This document shows positions 36,531 through 49,788 of a stretch of 64,000 bases of DNA, one piece after another. Under the pieces are notes generated by a model that worked only from the letters and a program-made list of their open reading frames with translations, was not told where the DNA came from and did not search any database. How positions within the stretch are numbered: position 1 is the stretch's first letter; the number at the start of each line of letters is the position of its first letter. A program made the translations under genes and the position numbers. The DNA is from Sanghuangporus weigelae (taxonomy: Eukaryota > Basidiomycota > Agaricomycetes > Hymenochaetales > Hymenochaetaceae), in contig CP137324.1 of NCBI GenBank assembly GCA_033182465.1, forward strand, positions 62,001-126,000. The letters run 5' to 3'.

Positions 36531-37111
36531 TTAACGCAAAAAAATAAATGAATAAATAAATCGATCGGCAGAGAACTGAAGTTCTTCTTCCATGACGACT
36601 ACAAGATGGACCAAGTCCTTATTCAACTCGCCCCTTCTGAATACTTCCTTCATCCTGGTGGCAGCGTCAATACTCTTCAGGCTTGGAATCAGGTTGATCA
36701 CGATTTCGGGTAAAGCCTCTTTGGTTCCTGCTTCAAGGCAAGCAGCTACGTAACTTCCGACTAAGTACAATATTCCACTGAACATAGAATCTGCGAAGAC
36801 AAATTCATTGCGTGGAATTCAAGGTCAATTTCGCAGGTACCGCGGTTCCTGACGAAACTATTTCGAAAACTAACTAGTCTTTTTTCGGTATCCAGCTGCA
36901 GTTTATAAAGACCCTCTTCGCTGTCCTTGATGAAGCAGTGATCTTCAGCATCATCGAACTTGATGCTTGTGGAGTGTAGCAGAACATGAATGATCGACGG
37001 TAAAGCGGGTTTCAATCCCCGCCCTTCATTGCGAACAAAAAAGTACTTGATGTGAATGAGCCAGAAACAAAATGAGTGGTACGCACACTTATTTAGATTT
37101 AGCTCCATCAT
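36531..37111 (-). pseudogene. Crinkler-like N-terminal fragment, copy 2 (broken splice donor)
   Basis: Two minus-strand blocks parallel those of copy 1 upstream: DHCFIKDSEEGLYKLQLDTEKRL with DLEFHA, then ALPEIVINLIPSL with RRGELNKDLVHLVVVMEEE. In copy 1 the first block ends at a GTGAGG donor; here the equivalent position reads ATGAAT, so the donor is lost and the frame runs into unrelated sequence. Block 2 is in a different frame. The duplication with a lost splice site argues for a decaying paralog. For the fold, see copy 1. Confidence 0.4.
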
Positions 37112-37256
37112 CGGGTTTTTGGGTCATATTACAGCATATCCGTCTCCATCAATCCACATCTCAGGCTTTCATTTTCTATACCACAATGCAGTTTCTACAT
37201 CAGAAAGAAACACTAGTCTCGTATCCATGTCCCGGTAGTTTACCGTACTTAATGAT

Positions 37257-37755
37257 CTATTTAGTATTCTGCCGTTGGCGATGAGTGCATACCATATCAA
37301 TATAGCTTCTTCTATGAGAGAAAAAACAGAAAGCAGGCGACCCACCTGGTTCTCTTTTTACGGCTATAAGATGAACCAGATCCTTTCCCAATTCTTTTCT
37401 TCCTAAAACCTCATCCAGAATGGTGAAACTGTCAATGCGCTCAAAAATTGGAGTCAAGTTGTCCACGATTTCAGGTAAAGCTCCGCTTGGTTCCCGTTTC
37501 AGAGCAGGAGGCTCCGTTTCGTTGCGATTTCAAGGTGTGTCAGTGCAACATAAAATTGGAGTCTGAAATCGATAAGTAGATCCTCACCGCATAGAACTCC
37601 AGATCAAATTCGCTTTCATAGAAATTCTTTAAGTGCACTCGGAGACGGTCGTATAATTTTTCTCGAAATTCGAAGAGCCTTTCTTCAGTATCCAGAGGGA
37701 CTTCGTAAAGACCCTCCTCGCTGTCCTTGATGAAGCATGTGACATTTAAGATCAT
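37257..37755 (-). CDS. Possible Crinkler-like ubiquitin-fold N-terminal domain, copy 1 (partial)
   Basis: Starts at the ATG at 37755: exon 1 37755-37588 (56 codons, GTGAGG donor), exon 2 from about 37511 to about 37345. The protein opens with a strand-turn-strand (LNVTCFIKDSEEGLYEVPLD), continues with a helix (EERLFEFREKLYDRLR) and a strand (DLEFYA), then a proline-bounded link and IDSFTILDEVLGRK before a final strand (KDLVHLIAVKRE). This order matches the N-terminal ubiquitin-like header of Crinkler-type proteins, which in fungi precedes a variable C-terminal domain. I find no such C-terminal domain, so the gene may be truncated or continue through unrecognised exons. The family call is tentative. 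Confidence 0.4.
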
Positions 37756-38458
37756 AACTGTGTCTCAAACTTGGTGGTCGGGGGTGGTTTGTGGCAAAAG
37801 ACTTGTGTATGAACGATCCGCCTGGATCTCCATACATCAGCGATATCAGTATTATGTAATATTGCTAGCAAACAGAAAATAAGCGGGAATAATCTAAATT
37901 TATTGTCAGATTTCTTTGCGTTAACAATATTAATCCCTTCCAGCTCTCATCTACGTCTCCTGTTTCTCGCAGCCATATCGCCACTTCGCCAGAAATAACA
38001 GAACTGTTGTGTCCGATCCCTACCCTTATTTGAAAGTCACAGTAGAATATTGTTGACCTACTAGAACTCGGTTAGCGGTTCAACTGGGATTTCATAATTT
38101 CTTTTGAGTATTTGAAAAAAAAAATAGTTAAGGATCAGAATATGATGAGACATGGCGAAGCTTCTTCGATTTGTTATAAGATCATTTTCGCGTCGAATGC
38201 ATGTAGATGGTGTACAAGAGACCGTTTGGGTCAACCTGTGTTTGCATCAAGAAATTGTCTGATCATCAGGATTAGCATTGTGAGTAAGATAAATAAACAA
38301 TACAATTTAATCTCTACGTGTGGATCACTTCCCTGAAGCAACGTTCGTCAAAAAATAATGTACAATCAACGCACATCTGCGATTGTCTATCTCCAGTTCA
38401 AGCTCTACGGCGGTCAGCCTTGTGAAAGTCGGGACGTCCGGCAGAAAAGAAGTTCAGA

Positions 38459-40165
38459 TCATAAGTCGGGACAAGAAACGCTGACGATGCGCGTAGAGAT
38501 AGAGGTCCAGTCGGGATCGCCAAAGCGCATTTTCTTCTTCCGTGATAAAGAATGCTCGTCATCGTCATCGTCGTTCTCGTTACCAGACGAGGCATCATCA
38601 TCATTATAGGAGGGATCTGTCGAACTCGACGAGGGGTGGGAAAGTACGAGGGTAGTAAGTCGACGGCCGTATACCTGATTCCAAGAGCGTTAGCAGGGCA
38701 GTATAAATGAGAAAGTAATGGGACAACATACACAACCGGTGTCCAGTCCTTTCGTCCATCTCCTGATATCCAGCCCTCGCGAGGCTGCATGTCCATAAAC
38801 GACCGTGGACGGATAGCAAGGAAGCGGTTTCTCCTTCACCATTTGAAGCGAACTCTTGATGGTGCCGCTATACCCTTCATCAATGAAAGACTCAAGATCG
38901 TCTTCTCCAGCATAATCAAGATCAAGATTGAAGCCTCCGCATCGGCTGACGATGGAATTCCAGAGAGGAGCCCAAGCCGAGCCTGCCTTTGAGTCTCTGA
39001 GAGCATTACTCATTTAAGTAAACTTTGATTAACCGAAAAGTAAGAGGTTGACTTACCTGGATATCGAGTTGTCCTTCAGGATGCTACGGACATTCATGAC
39101 ATTCCAAGGGTCGTTGTTCTGCGGAACGTCGCTTAAGATACCTTCTTCCTGTACCACCCTCAGTCGCTCTACCACATCCTTCTTCTTTCCCTTTCCCTTG
39201 TCCTCGTCTTCTGGGACACGCGACAATGGTTGTCTAGCCGATGTTGCGCTTCGGCGAGGGTCAAGGGGTAAAAGGCCAGCATGGACAACGAAGGCATGTA
39301 ATCGCGGAATATGCATGACGAGAGGAAGGTTACGAAGATAGAAAGACTGCTCATCGTTCATCGTTCGTGCAACAGTGTAATGATCTCTCATAAATTCCCA
39401 GTCATCGGGTATCCTCTTCCACACTTCTCCCTTTCCCTTCTTCAAAGCCTTCCTCAAGTGTTTCAGATACGCCTTCCGCTCCTTTTCGTTCTTCTTCTCG
39501 AGCTTCTCTAACCAGTAGCGACCGCCGGATTGTGAAAGTACATTATCAATCCAAGCTCTCCACCCAATTACCATTTGGTCGTGATTACCGCGGATACCAG
39601 ATATATTATTTTTTGTCATGAACGCTAGCACGTCTAGAGAGCCATCGAGAGGACCTTTGGCAACGATGTCACCAACATGGATGAGGTGGTCCGTATTTCG
39701 ATTATAGTTGGCCTTCTTGAGAAGTACACTATAAGAGGGTAAGACACAATCGGAAGAAAGAAGATAGGGCTGCTTTACTCGAAGGACTCTTTCATGCCGT
39801 GAATGTCTCCAATAAAGAGAATCCGTCGGCCTTGTTTATCTGTAAGCCTAATATCAATATCCTATCAATGATAGCAACACAGATAGCATACCAAAGTCCA
39901 GCTCATCACCGCTCAGTGTCCTTCTCCAGATGTACCGATTAAAGTCCGGCTTCTCTATACTCCGCAGTCAATACATGCACGGCCTACAAGATATTAACGA
40001 CGCACCCTTAAACGATGAGACCTGGCCTGGAGCTACAACGTCTCCTTTCAAACTCCCTGTATAATTTTCGACTTCTTGTGAAATACCAAGGAAAAGTATG
40101 CAGGTAAGGAAAGTAGCAAGAACAAAGAAAGCAAGGATCTGAATTGGAGAACGCGTCCGTGTCAT
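38459..40165 (-). CDS. Membrane-anchored calcineurin-like metallophosphatase (Ppn2/YNL217W-like)
   Basis: Six exons, 40165-40006, 39954-39892, 39839-39779, 39728-39057, 38996-38732 and 38674-38459; frame-closed, 478 aa. An N-terminal signal anchor (about residues 8-30, IQILAFFVLATFLTCILFLG) precedes the phosphoesterase core. The metal-binding motifs are complete: GDIHG (85-89), GDIVAKGP (114-121), GNHD (142-145), and downstream HAGLL and YGHAASRGLDI, followed by KGLDTGCVYG. The motif set and the GHxxSRGL-KGLDSGC ending match the family of yeast YNL217W (Ppn2), a vacuolar zinc-dependent endopolyphosphatase. A Lys/Glu-rich insert lies between GNHD and HAGLL, and the C-terminus is acidic. Vacuolar targeting and polyphosphate as substrate are inferred from the family. 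Confidence 0.88.
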
Positions 40166-40555
40166 GCTGATTAATCCTTTTAATTTGCTATAATTTCTAG
40201 CGAGATACGCCCGAGATTGTTGACATAGATGATGGTGGTCAGAGGCAAGGGGCAACGAGTGAGCGAGGAGCCAGGCCGACCACGAATGGTAATGGCTTCG
40301 ACGATGACATGGATGTCATAGTCACAAACACTCAGAAGCCGCCTTCGGTTCGGTGATTGCCGAATAACTTTTCGCTCCCGAAGCAGACCACGTGACTCGC
40401 TAGGCGTTAGGGTCGACTCACCTTGCATCCGCATCACCACAGCCTTCTCTCATCCTTCTTCCGCTTCAGTATATAAACCTTGCATCCTTAGCCTCATCGC
40501 TTGACCGTCGATTATCTGGGTCGGCATCTGAGGATATCTCATAGTCACTTAAATC
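40166..40555. promoter_or_regulatory. Shared divergent promoter, phosphatase / eIF1A
   Basis: Only 390 bp separate the two start codons. A TATA box, TATATAAA, at 40470-40477 lies 79 bp upstream of the eIF1A ATG and is followed by pyrimidine-rich sequence. No equivalent TATA box was seen on the phosphatase side. Confidence 0.6.
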
Positions 40556-41273
40556 ATGCCGAAGGTGCGTTTATCAGTTGCTAAGGGTATGATGAAAGTT
40601 TTTGCTGATCGATACGTCTAGAATAAAGGAAAGGTGCGGCGACATTCAGCTTACATTCTGACTCATCGGTAATCATCCTTGTATGATGACATATAGGGTG
40701 GTAAGAACCGCAGGAGAGGAAAGAACGAGAATGACGATGATAAACGTGAACTCGTCTTTAAGGAGGACGGACAGGAGTATGCGCAGGTCATCAAGATGTT
40801 AGGAAACGGTCGCCTCGAGGCGCAGTGCTTCGATGGCGAGAAGCGCTTAGCACATATTCGAGGAAAGATGAGGAAGAAGGTGAGCGCCCTCTTCGACACT
40901 GGGTATATGTCGGTAGATGGACGTTGACGCCACTTCCGCTTTGCTAGGTCTGGATCAACCAGGGCGATATCATCCTCTTGTCACTCCGAGAATTCCAAGA
41001 CAACAAAGCAGATGTTATTGTGAAGTATACCCCAGATGAGGCTCGTAGTTGTATGTCATTCTACTTTCATGACCCGATTCCCAATTCCATGAACCCATGT
41101 CACCACATACATGAGACTGATCTCACATCATTCTAGTGAAAGCGTACGGGGAGCTACCGGAAAATGCGAAGATCAACGAGACTACTGGTGGAGATGAAGG
41201 AGGAGACGAAGAGTGCGGCTTCGAGTTCGGCGCAGACGGCGAGGACTCTGAGCTCGACATCGATGAGATCTAA
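40556..41273 (+). CDS. tif11: Translation initiation factor eIF1A
   Basis: Small OB-fold factor that binds the A site of the 40S subunit and promotes scanning and start-codon selection. Five exons, 40556-40564, 40622-40633, 40697-40879, 40948-41050 and 41137-41273; frame-closed, 147 aa, the normal length. The first two exons are 9 and 12 nt and encode MPK and NKGK. The basic N-terminal tail ([17 protein letters not shown]) and the OB-fold core are nearly invariant eIF1A sequence ([40 protein letters not shown]), and the tail is acidic ([12 protein letters not shown]). Transcribed away from the metallophosphatase gene from a 390-bp shared promoter with a TATA box. Confidence 0.97.
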
Positions 41274-42358
41274 GCAAAAGGCCGTGCTTCCACCTATCGC
41301 TGCTTTCGTGATGTGAAAAATGCTATCCGGATTACCCTTCGCATCACTGTGTTTTTTCTATTCTGCCGATTCTTGGATCTATCAGAGGCAGCCGCTATTT
41401 CGGCATGGGGATGAAGCAAGAATCGGACAAAAGTTTGTCTGGGGAATTCATGATCGTAACGATGCATATCTTTACACGCTGTATTCAAAAGGCATACCTC
41501 CATGTTGTTCGATGATGCTCTTGTATTTCGCTAGATTTACGCCGTATGAATAATATCCCTCTGGAGTCAGTTGATAAGATCAATCTCAAACTGTTTCTGT
41601 GAACATGCCAAAGTATGAAAGGAAGGAAGAAAAGTGTATTTTTATCCAGACTTTCATACATACTACTTTACGCATGAATCAGCCCGACCTCGTCTCTGAA
41701 ATAAAATAACCAATGTTGAGAACTTACAATTGTAAGTTTTTCTGTACTGTATTACACATGTAGCCACTACACGTGATGTTCAGCATTCTATTTCTGTCGA
41801 CCCGGGCCAGACCCATCGTAACCTGGTCACCAGCTCTCATGTTCTTCAATAAAGGCTCGCCATTCTCGAAGAAATCAATGGCCCAGCAACACCTTCCATC
41901 AAGCGACACGTAAACAAGGCGCATCACGTATCCTTCCATCCTCCGGAATCAGTCCCAAAATCCTGATTTTGCTATGAGTTGATCTATTCAAGGGCTTCGC
42001 ATTCCACGATCGTGTCTTCCATCTTACCATTCTTATGTTTCGAGCGGTACTATGAACACCGCTGAATTTGTTAGAATCTTTTCGGCATAGGTAATTTGCC
42101 CGAATTTGTGCCGATCTCTGGGACATGCGGGGTTTTCGGACGTCGTGAAGAACAAGCGGGATTCAAAGCTGCGTTCTGGATTGGTAGAAGAGTCGGGTGT
42201 CGTGATGCGCGCGGCTCATCCGCTCGGAGAAACGAGAAATTTGACCGAAGGATTTCTCAAAAAGGAGCGTATGTCACGACACTGAGTATTCTCGTCCTAC
42301 GTGACATTTCGACAAGTGCGACCGGCCAAGGTGTAGTCCTCGGAGGCTGTTTGTTGCG
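41274..42358. other. Intergenic stretch with one small unassigned minus-strand frame
   Basis: Contains the 3' end of the eIF1A transcript. A 71-codon minus-strand frame at 41939-41724 starts with ATG and reads like protein (LVYVSLDGRCCWAIDFFENG), but has no recognised motif and no matching exons. It may be a remnant or chance. Confidence 0.35.
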
Positions 42359-42366
42359 TATATAAA
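42359..42366 (+). promoter_or_regulatory. TATA box of the endoglucanase gene
   Basis: TATATAAA, 63 bp before the ATG at 42430, with pyrimidine-containing start-site sequence in between. Confidence 0.6.
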
Positions 42367-42429
42367 TGTGACGATGACGGAGGACCTGGCAACTTGCTAA
42401 GTGCATCGTTGTGATCCATTGCAAGAGAC

Positions 42430-44704
42430 ATGTCGCGCTTCTTGACTTCTGCAGCGAGCCTTGTGCTCTGCACCGGCTCGCTTGCGTACGCGAAGATTTT
42501 GTACGCTGGAGTGAACGAAGTATGTACTTTCCCCTACACCATCGCAAATCCCCTCGTTGACAAACTCTATATATTTCTGCTTGATGTATTGTAGTCTGGA
42601 GGCGAGTTCGGTGTCTTCTCAGCCGATGCAACCAAGGGCTTCGGGCTTCCTGGTCGATTTGGTGTCGACTTCGCGTTCATCAACACCGTGCGTACATTCG
42701 TCATTGACCTTCATCCCTACCTGACTACCCGATCCTTTGCTATCCTGGATCGAAATAAACTTGAATTTGGCTAGACCGCAGTAGACATTTTCATCGACCA
42801 AGAACAGATCAACTTCTTCCGCGTTACCTTCCTCATGGTGAGCTCTAAATATTCGCGGTCAGTGTATGGAAGTTATTGAATGAAATGGTATTTCTAGGAA
42901 AGAATGAACCCGCTTGAGACGGGTCTTGGAAGCACGTTTAATGAGACTGTTAGTTCCACTCTTCGTCTTATGCTGCGTTTTATGGTGATACTGAATAAAT
43001 TCTGCAATCGGAATGCATAGTACTTCAGCGAGTATGCGGATGCTATCAATCATATTACGAGCAAGGGAGCGTACGCACTTATTGACCCGCACAACTACAT
43101 GCGATATAAGTACGTTCGCGACTTCTCCGTGATGCAAATTCGCCCATTTTGTGTAATACTAGCGACCCATCACAGCAGCCGAACACAGGAAGTGTGAGTT
43201 ATTGGTATCCAGCCTATTTATTGTATGTTCAATTTTCTCCGCCGCAGATCATTGGAGATACGACGGATCCAGAAGCAGCTACGACTGAACAATTCAAGGA
43301 GTTCTGGACGGAGCTTGCGAATCGCTTCGTGGACAATCCATTTGTTGTGTTTGGGATTAATAACGAGCCTCATGATATGGTGTGTTTAATTATGTGTTTG
43401 ATCTGTCATCACAGTAAGACTCAAAACTGTCTGTGTTCCTCTCTTCTAGTCGACGGAGTTGATCTTGCAGAACAACCAGGTATTCAGAACTTCCTCTGTA
43501 TCAACTCAACCAATTACTTACAGGCACGGTCTATGCACAGGCCGTCATCGATGGGATCCGCTCTACAGGCGCACAACAACTCATTCTTGCTCCGGGGAAC
43601 GGCTTCACTGGTGGGCACTCCTGGACACAGAATACGGGTGCAAACGGAGATGCTCCATCAAGCGATTTCATGAACCAGCTGGTAGACCCTTTGAATAATA
43701 CGGCGATTGATATTCATGAGGTAAACCAGCCATCATTCTCGTTTGGTAGCGGCATTATGAGGCTGATAACTTGCGTTATTTATTCGTAGTATCTTGGTAC
43801 GTGGTCAACAGAAGCAAGAATGAGGGTGGAATGATTGACGACGACTTGGATAGATGAGGATTTCTCTGGATCGCACGACGCTTGCACTCAACCAGGTGCG
43901 TGCGCCACATGCGACGCTAGAACAAATGACTGACGTCCGTGATCCACATCTCTAGGGCCTTCAAATTTGGCGGCTCTGACGACCTGGCTGCAGGAGAACA
44001 ACCTCAAGTACGTGTAGCGTTCTTGTTCCAAATTCCAATGTTGACCTATATACATTTCCTTCTTTCAGAGCGATTGTGAGCGAATTCGGCGGCGCGAATA
44101 ACCAAAATTGCTTTGACGTGAGATGTTCTGCTTCTCTTTCTTGGTATCAACGCCGACTGATTTCATTTTGGGTATGTTCAGTTCGTGTCGGATCTACTCA
44201 CGTACCTCGAGGCTAATGACGTGTACATCGGGTGGTCGGCCTGGGCTGCTGGGCCGCGTAAGTTTCATTGTTCTCTCGCTTTTTTTTTCCTTTTCTTGCT
44301 TGCTTTTGGCCGATATTAAGCGGAGCTTCCACACATATATATATATATATTCTCCTCAACTTTCTATTACATTCTCTTCTTGAATGTTGAGTAATTTGAC
44401 TGACACTTCATGATAGTGTGGGGCACGAACTCTCCCTGCTGTGGACAAGATACGGGAAGCCTCGAGCCAGGAGAGTTCAATGATCTAGGAGGACCAAAGT
44501 GAGTTTACTCCTTTCTTCTAATCGGTATAAAGTACTAACAGAGTTCATCGTTCAGTGGATTCGATACCGTTTGGGCGCAGGCTATCCGACCAAATATACC
44601 ATTTGACAGTAAGCACTTATTTTGGGATTAATGACGGTCGATTCTCACTGATGGTGTTGACCGGGATAGCTTTGAAGCGCTCCGGAGTTTCGAGTCTTTC
44701 GTGA
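42430..44704 (+). CDS. Secreted glycoside hydrolase family 5 endo-beta-1,4-glucanase (GH5_5-like)
   Basis: Hydrolyses internal beta-1,4 links of cellulose outside the cell. Seventeen exons between 42430 and 44704 give a closed 384-aa frame. A signal peptide covers residues 1-21 (FLTSAASLVLCTGSLAYA). The catalytic pair is visible: acid/base Glu179 in INNEPHD and nucleophile Glu292 in IVSEFGG, with DPHNYMRY earlier and WSAWAAGPLWG near the end, all typical of Trichoderma Cel5A-type enzymes. There is no carbohydrate-binding module or linker. Exon 10 (43790-43796) is only 7 nt. The exon 8/9 junction was set at the GCACAG acceptor at 43540, because this alone gives the right frame and the same spacing as Cel5A (DM-STELILQNNQ-AVIDGIR). 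Confidence 0.92.
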
Positions 44705-45601
44705 TTATTTGGGAGTTATGAAGTGATCGAGAAGACTTTGTATATGGTTCATGTGATACAGTAGTTCTGTTCTTATTATTCGAAGCGTTCCAAAGCAAAG
44801 TAACCGCTTTCTCTCTTCGAATGTACTCTCATGACTGTATCGGGAAGAGAATCATTTTTCACTTCCAACCTTGCGCGGCGCCGAATGATCGTACATACAT
44901 ACACGAGGCTCTCACTTTCCCATGCCGACACGTGCCTAACACCTGGCACAGAGCATTCTCATTACCCTTCTCGTACTACTCTCATCCGCTGAGATTGATG
45001 CTATCAAAGTTATTGTGCGGTGTGCAGTGTATCACCCCCGGACGTGAAAACGTGTTCGAGGTCGCTGAACATGTGTCCATCTAGCCGTCTGTGCGGAACG
45101 GAGCCTGGCAAGTAAGGTGTTTAGGAGGGATACTACTTCCGCTGCTTCATGTGCGCGACTGCAAGAGAAACGACCCTGTCCCCGAGTTCCAGACTATCCC
45201 ATATTCGAAGGAAGATATAAGCACAGTACTTATGCGTGGTCTGCAATGTGTTTCCCGCTTGTCTTCATTCTCTGTATGTTCCCTCCTCGTACTCGTACTC
45301 TCGAGCTGGAAGATTTGACAATTAGGCCTGTCTACGAGCGCTGACAATAAGAATCGAGGACGAAGACGAAGACGAAGACGCCGAGGATCCGAGTTGAACA
45401 AACACGTTGCACGGGACCTTATTTTTTCCCCCCTTCCCGAGTTCCATTTCGTCCTGAGCACAGCTTTCCGGAGGTTGGAAATTGGCTTCTGGGCTTGTAC
45501 TTAAGCAAGTTCCAAGGAAAACTTACCTGGCTTCCTGGTCCTGTTTCTTTCACTGCTATTTCGACCCACCTTCTTCTCGCAGCTCCGATTTGCAGGGAAG
45601 A
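44705..45601. other. Intergenic stretch between endoglucanase and chitinase
   Basis: Contains a short GACGAA hexanucleotide run near 45357-45385 and pyrimidine-rich sequence upstream of the chitinase start. Frames present overlap on both strands and have no motif. Confidence 0.5.
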
Positions 45602-47462
<1,861 letters not shown>

Positions 47463-47953
47463 GAAGCCCGTCTTCTATCTAAGCCCTTTACTATATCGTT
47501 TCATTCCTGACTCAAACGTCCGAATTGCCGTCCAGACACGCAAAACGGCCAATGTCCTCTCTTCCATCGCACGACATCACTTTATGCACTTCACCTCGTC
47601 ACTATCAAAGAGAAACTACTCGCGTGCTTTGCACAAATATAGGTTGTATTCGCGCAGACGCTTTGGAGCGAGCACAGAATTCTAGTCATTGCACCATTTG
47701 TTTTAGCTATTTGTTTCATTTTACGATCTTGTGTCGGATTTAGAATGCATTGAATGTATCATTACTTTCTTCGTTTTACTACAATTCTTTGGGTTTACTT
47801 TTCCAGCCCGTGTGTATACTACGTGGTTTGTGTATATAACATTTTTGTGTTATGGATGATGTCATCTGCAAGGTCTAACATTAACTTGCGCAACTTGGAC
47901 TCTGCCACTTCCTCATCCTCATCCTCATAACGCATTCATTCAAATCCCTCGCG
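47463..47953. other. Intergenic stretch
   Basis: 3' flank of the chitinase gene and promoter of the macrodomain gene; AT-rich around 47700-47870, no supported frame. Confidence 0.5.
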
Positions 47954-49196
47954 ATGAGCAGGACGATACTCTCGCTCGCAAGTAGCCCCACTCTCCGACA
48001 GCTGTACACAAACAGTACACTTCGGACAGGCGTGAAGGCGCGGTATCCGACTGTGGACGCCTACCTTGATAGGGTGTCCCTCATGTACGTGTTCCGTACC
48101 GTCTTTACGCGTTTTGAGGCATAAGAAATGATTGATGTTGCTCATTGGGGTAATTGAATGAATGGACCGTCGAATGTTGAATGTTGGTTGTTTGTCGGCG
48201 TCGGAATTTGCTGTTCGTTCGGTGTGAAGTCGAGGAGATATCACGACCCTTGAGGTGGATGCGATTGTGAATGCGGCAAATCGGAGTTTATTAGGTGCGT
48301 CTGCTACAACTTTCTGTTTGACCTTTGTTCTGAATATGGGTATGTAGGCGGAGGCGGAGGTACGCAAGATGTCCTCTTCGAGTCGAAGCAATTCTCGAGC
48401 GAAGTTTTGACCGGGTATGAATAGTGGACGGCGCGATTCATCGAGCAGCGGGAAGACAGCTGTTGGAAGAATGTGCGTTCGGGACTTAGACTATTCTTCA
48501 TTGACGCTTGACTGTTCTCTTGAAGGCCGGACACTTGGAGGGTGCGAGACGGGCGACGCGAAGGTCACGGACGGGTACAACCTCCCTGCGTACGTCGTCT
48601 TTCTAGTTCTTAATTGTATGGGTTGGGATTTCTAATGCCTGACATGCCATGTTTCCTTGTATTTGGCCCGACACTGCAGGAAACATGTTATTCATACCGT
48701 CGGTCCTGTCTACTCGGCGAGCCAAGTGGAAACGAAAGCGAAGCAGCTCGCGTCGTGCTATCGGCTTAGTTTATCCATTGCTGCAGAGAAATCAATCAGG
48801 AGTATTGTGCGCCCCTCCCATCCCAATTTCGTTCTCGTACTATTACCTGATGCGTTCTGTGGATATTCAGGCATTCCCATCTATCTCCACGGGGATTTAC
48901 GGATATCCTATCGAAGATGCGACAGAAGTAGCTCTTGAAGAGACTCGTAGATTTCTTGACTCTGACAATGGAACGAAAGTGCGTTCTCAGCCTCTATGCT
49001 GGAATGATAATATTAAAACTTTCGGCCGGGACAGCTTGACCATGTCATATTCACGGTATTTAGCGACGAGGATAAACGAGTATACGAGTGCGTTCTTCCC
49101 TTCTCTAATATCGGAGGACTCTAATGACACGAACAACTACTTCCGTACCTATCTAGGGCCCTCATCCCTGAATATTTCCCCGCGTCCGGCGAGTAA
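47954..49196 (+). CDS. Macrodomain protein (MacroD-type ADP-ribose binding/hydrolase)
   Basis: Predicted to bind ADP-ribose derivatives and remove mono-ADP-ribose or deacetylate O-acetyl-ADP-ribose. Nine exons: 47954-48084, 48230-48294, 48348-48359 (12 nt), 48425-48472, 48526-48589, 48680-48806, 48871-48978, 49035-49087 and 49157-49196; closed, 215 aa. The frame is confirmed by conserved blocks running across splice sites: VDAIVNAANRSLLGGGGVDG (53-72), AIHRAAG, LGGCETGDAK, the IHTVGPVY strand, FPSISTGIYGYP, and the closing VIFTVFSDEDKRVYEALIPEYFP. The Asn in VNAAN and the GGGGVDGAI loop are the substrate-binding and catalytic elements of the MacroD class. An N-terminal stretch of about 40 residues precedes the domain; its role is unknown. 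Confidence 0.93.
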
Positions 49197-49788
49197 ATCT
49201 GGGCACATGCTGAAAGAACATAAGATCAAGTCTAAACGAACCCAAAAATAAACCAGAGAAACCGGTCCTTTCAAAGCTTCTCCCGACTTTGAAGTTACCG
49301 GTGTGTCGCCGCAAAGCTCTTACTGTATACTAGACATTGTACACTATTATACAGATCTTGATTTATGTATGTTTTCTGGACGAGACACTATGTCCGACTT
49401 TTCTATTCCGCCCCGCCGCCGCCCCGCCCTGGCTTCCCTTCCCCGATCTTCCGTCAAGTTTATCTTATGTAATTGTCCGGGCTATCTTCCTCATGCTTCA
49501 GTAAAACCCGCGGAAAGAACTGGCTTGGCTTGGATCCATCGATCATGCAGTTTTCTGCAGTCCCCATCTGGGAGTATGTGCGGTATTCATGGCGTCTGCT
49601 CTGAGTTCTGATCTAGGCAGAGGTGGACCTTACGGAGGGTTTACGATTGTAAGCAGAGGAAGCGCTCTCCCTGAGCAAAGTTCGAGAAGAGTGTTTTGCG
49701 CCTTGACCTTATACATAGCTTGGCTTCGGATCTGAGCTCGGTCTGCTGGAAGTAATTGCAGAAACACTAGGTAAGACTTCCGCAAGAT
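49197..49788. other. Intergenic stretch
   Basis: No supported gene. It separates the macrodomain gene from the transporter pseudogene. Confidence 0.5.

Noticed and set aside
37008-37026. Hairpin GCGGG-tttcaat-CCCGC, considered as a tRNA T-arm
   Set aside because: No acceptor, D or anticodon arms at the required distances on either strand.
43459-43698. Exon 9 of the endoglucanase starting at the upstream TTACAG acceptor (43523)
   Set aside because: It puts the following conserved block (AVIDGIRSTGAQQ) out of frame; the acceptor at 43540 restores it and matches the family spacing.
44335-44352. TATATATA run, considered as a TATA box
   Set aside because: It lies inside an intron of the endoglucanase gene; a simple AT dinucleotide repeat.
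47463-47743. Extra chitinase exon after 47458 using a GTAAGA donor
   Set aside because: The frame already ends in ATG-ACG-AGG-TAA at 47462, and the next open stretch has no chitin-binding features.
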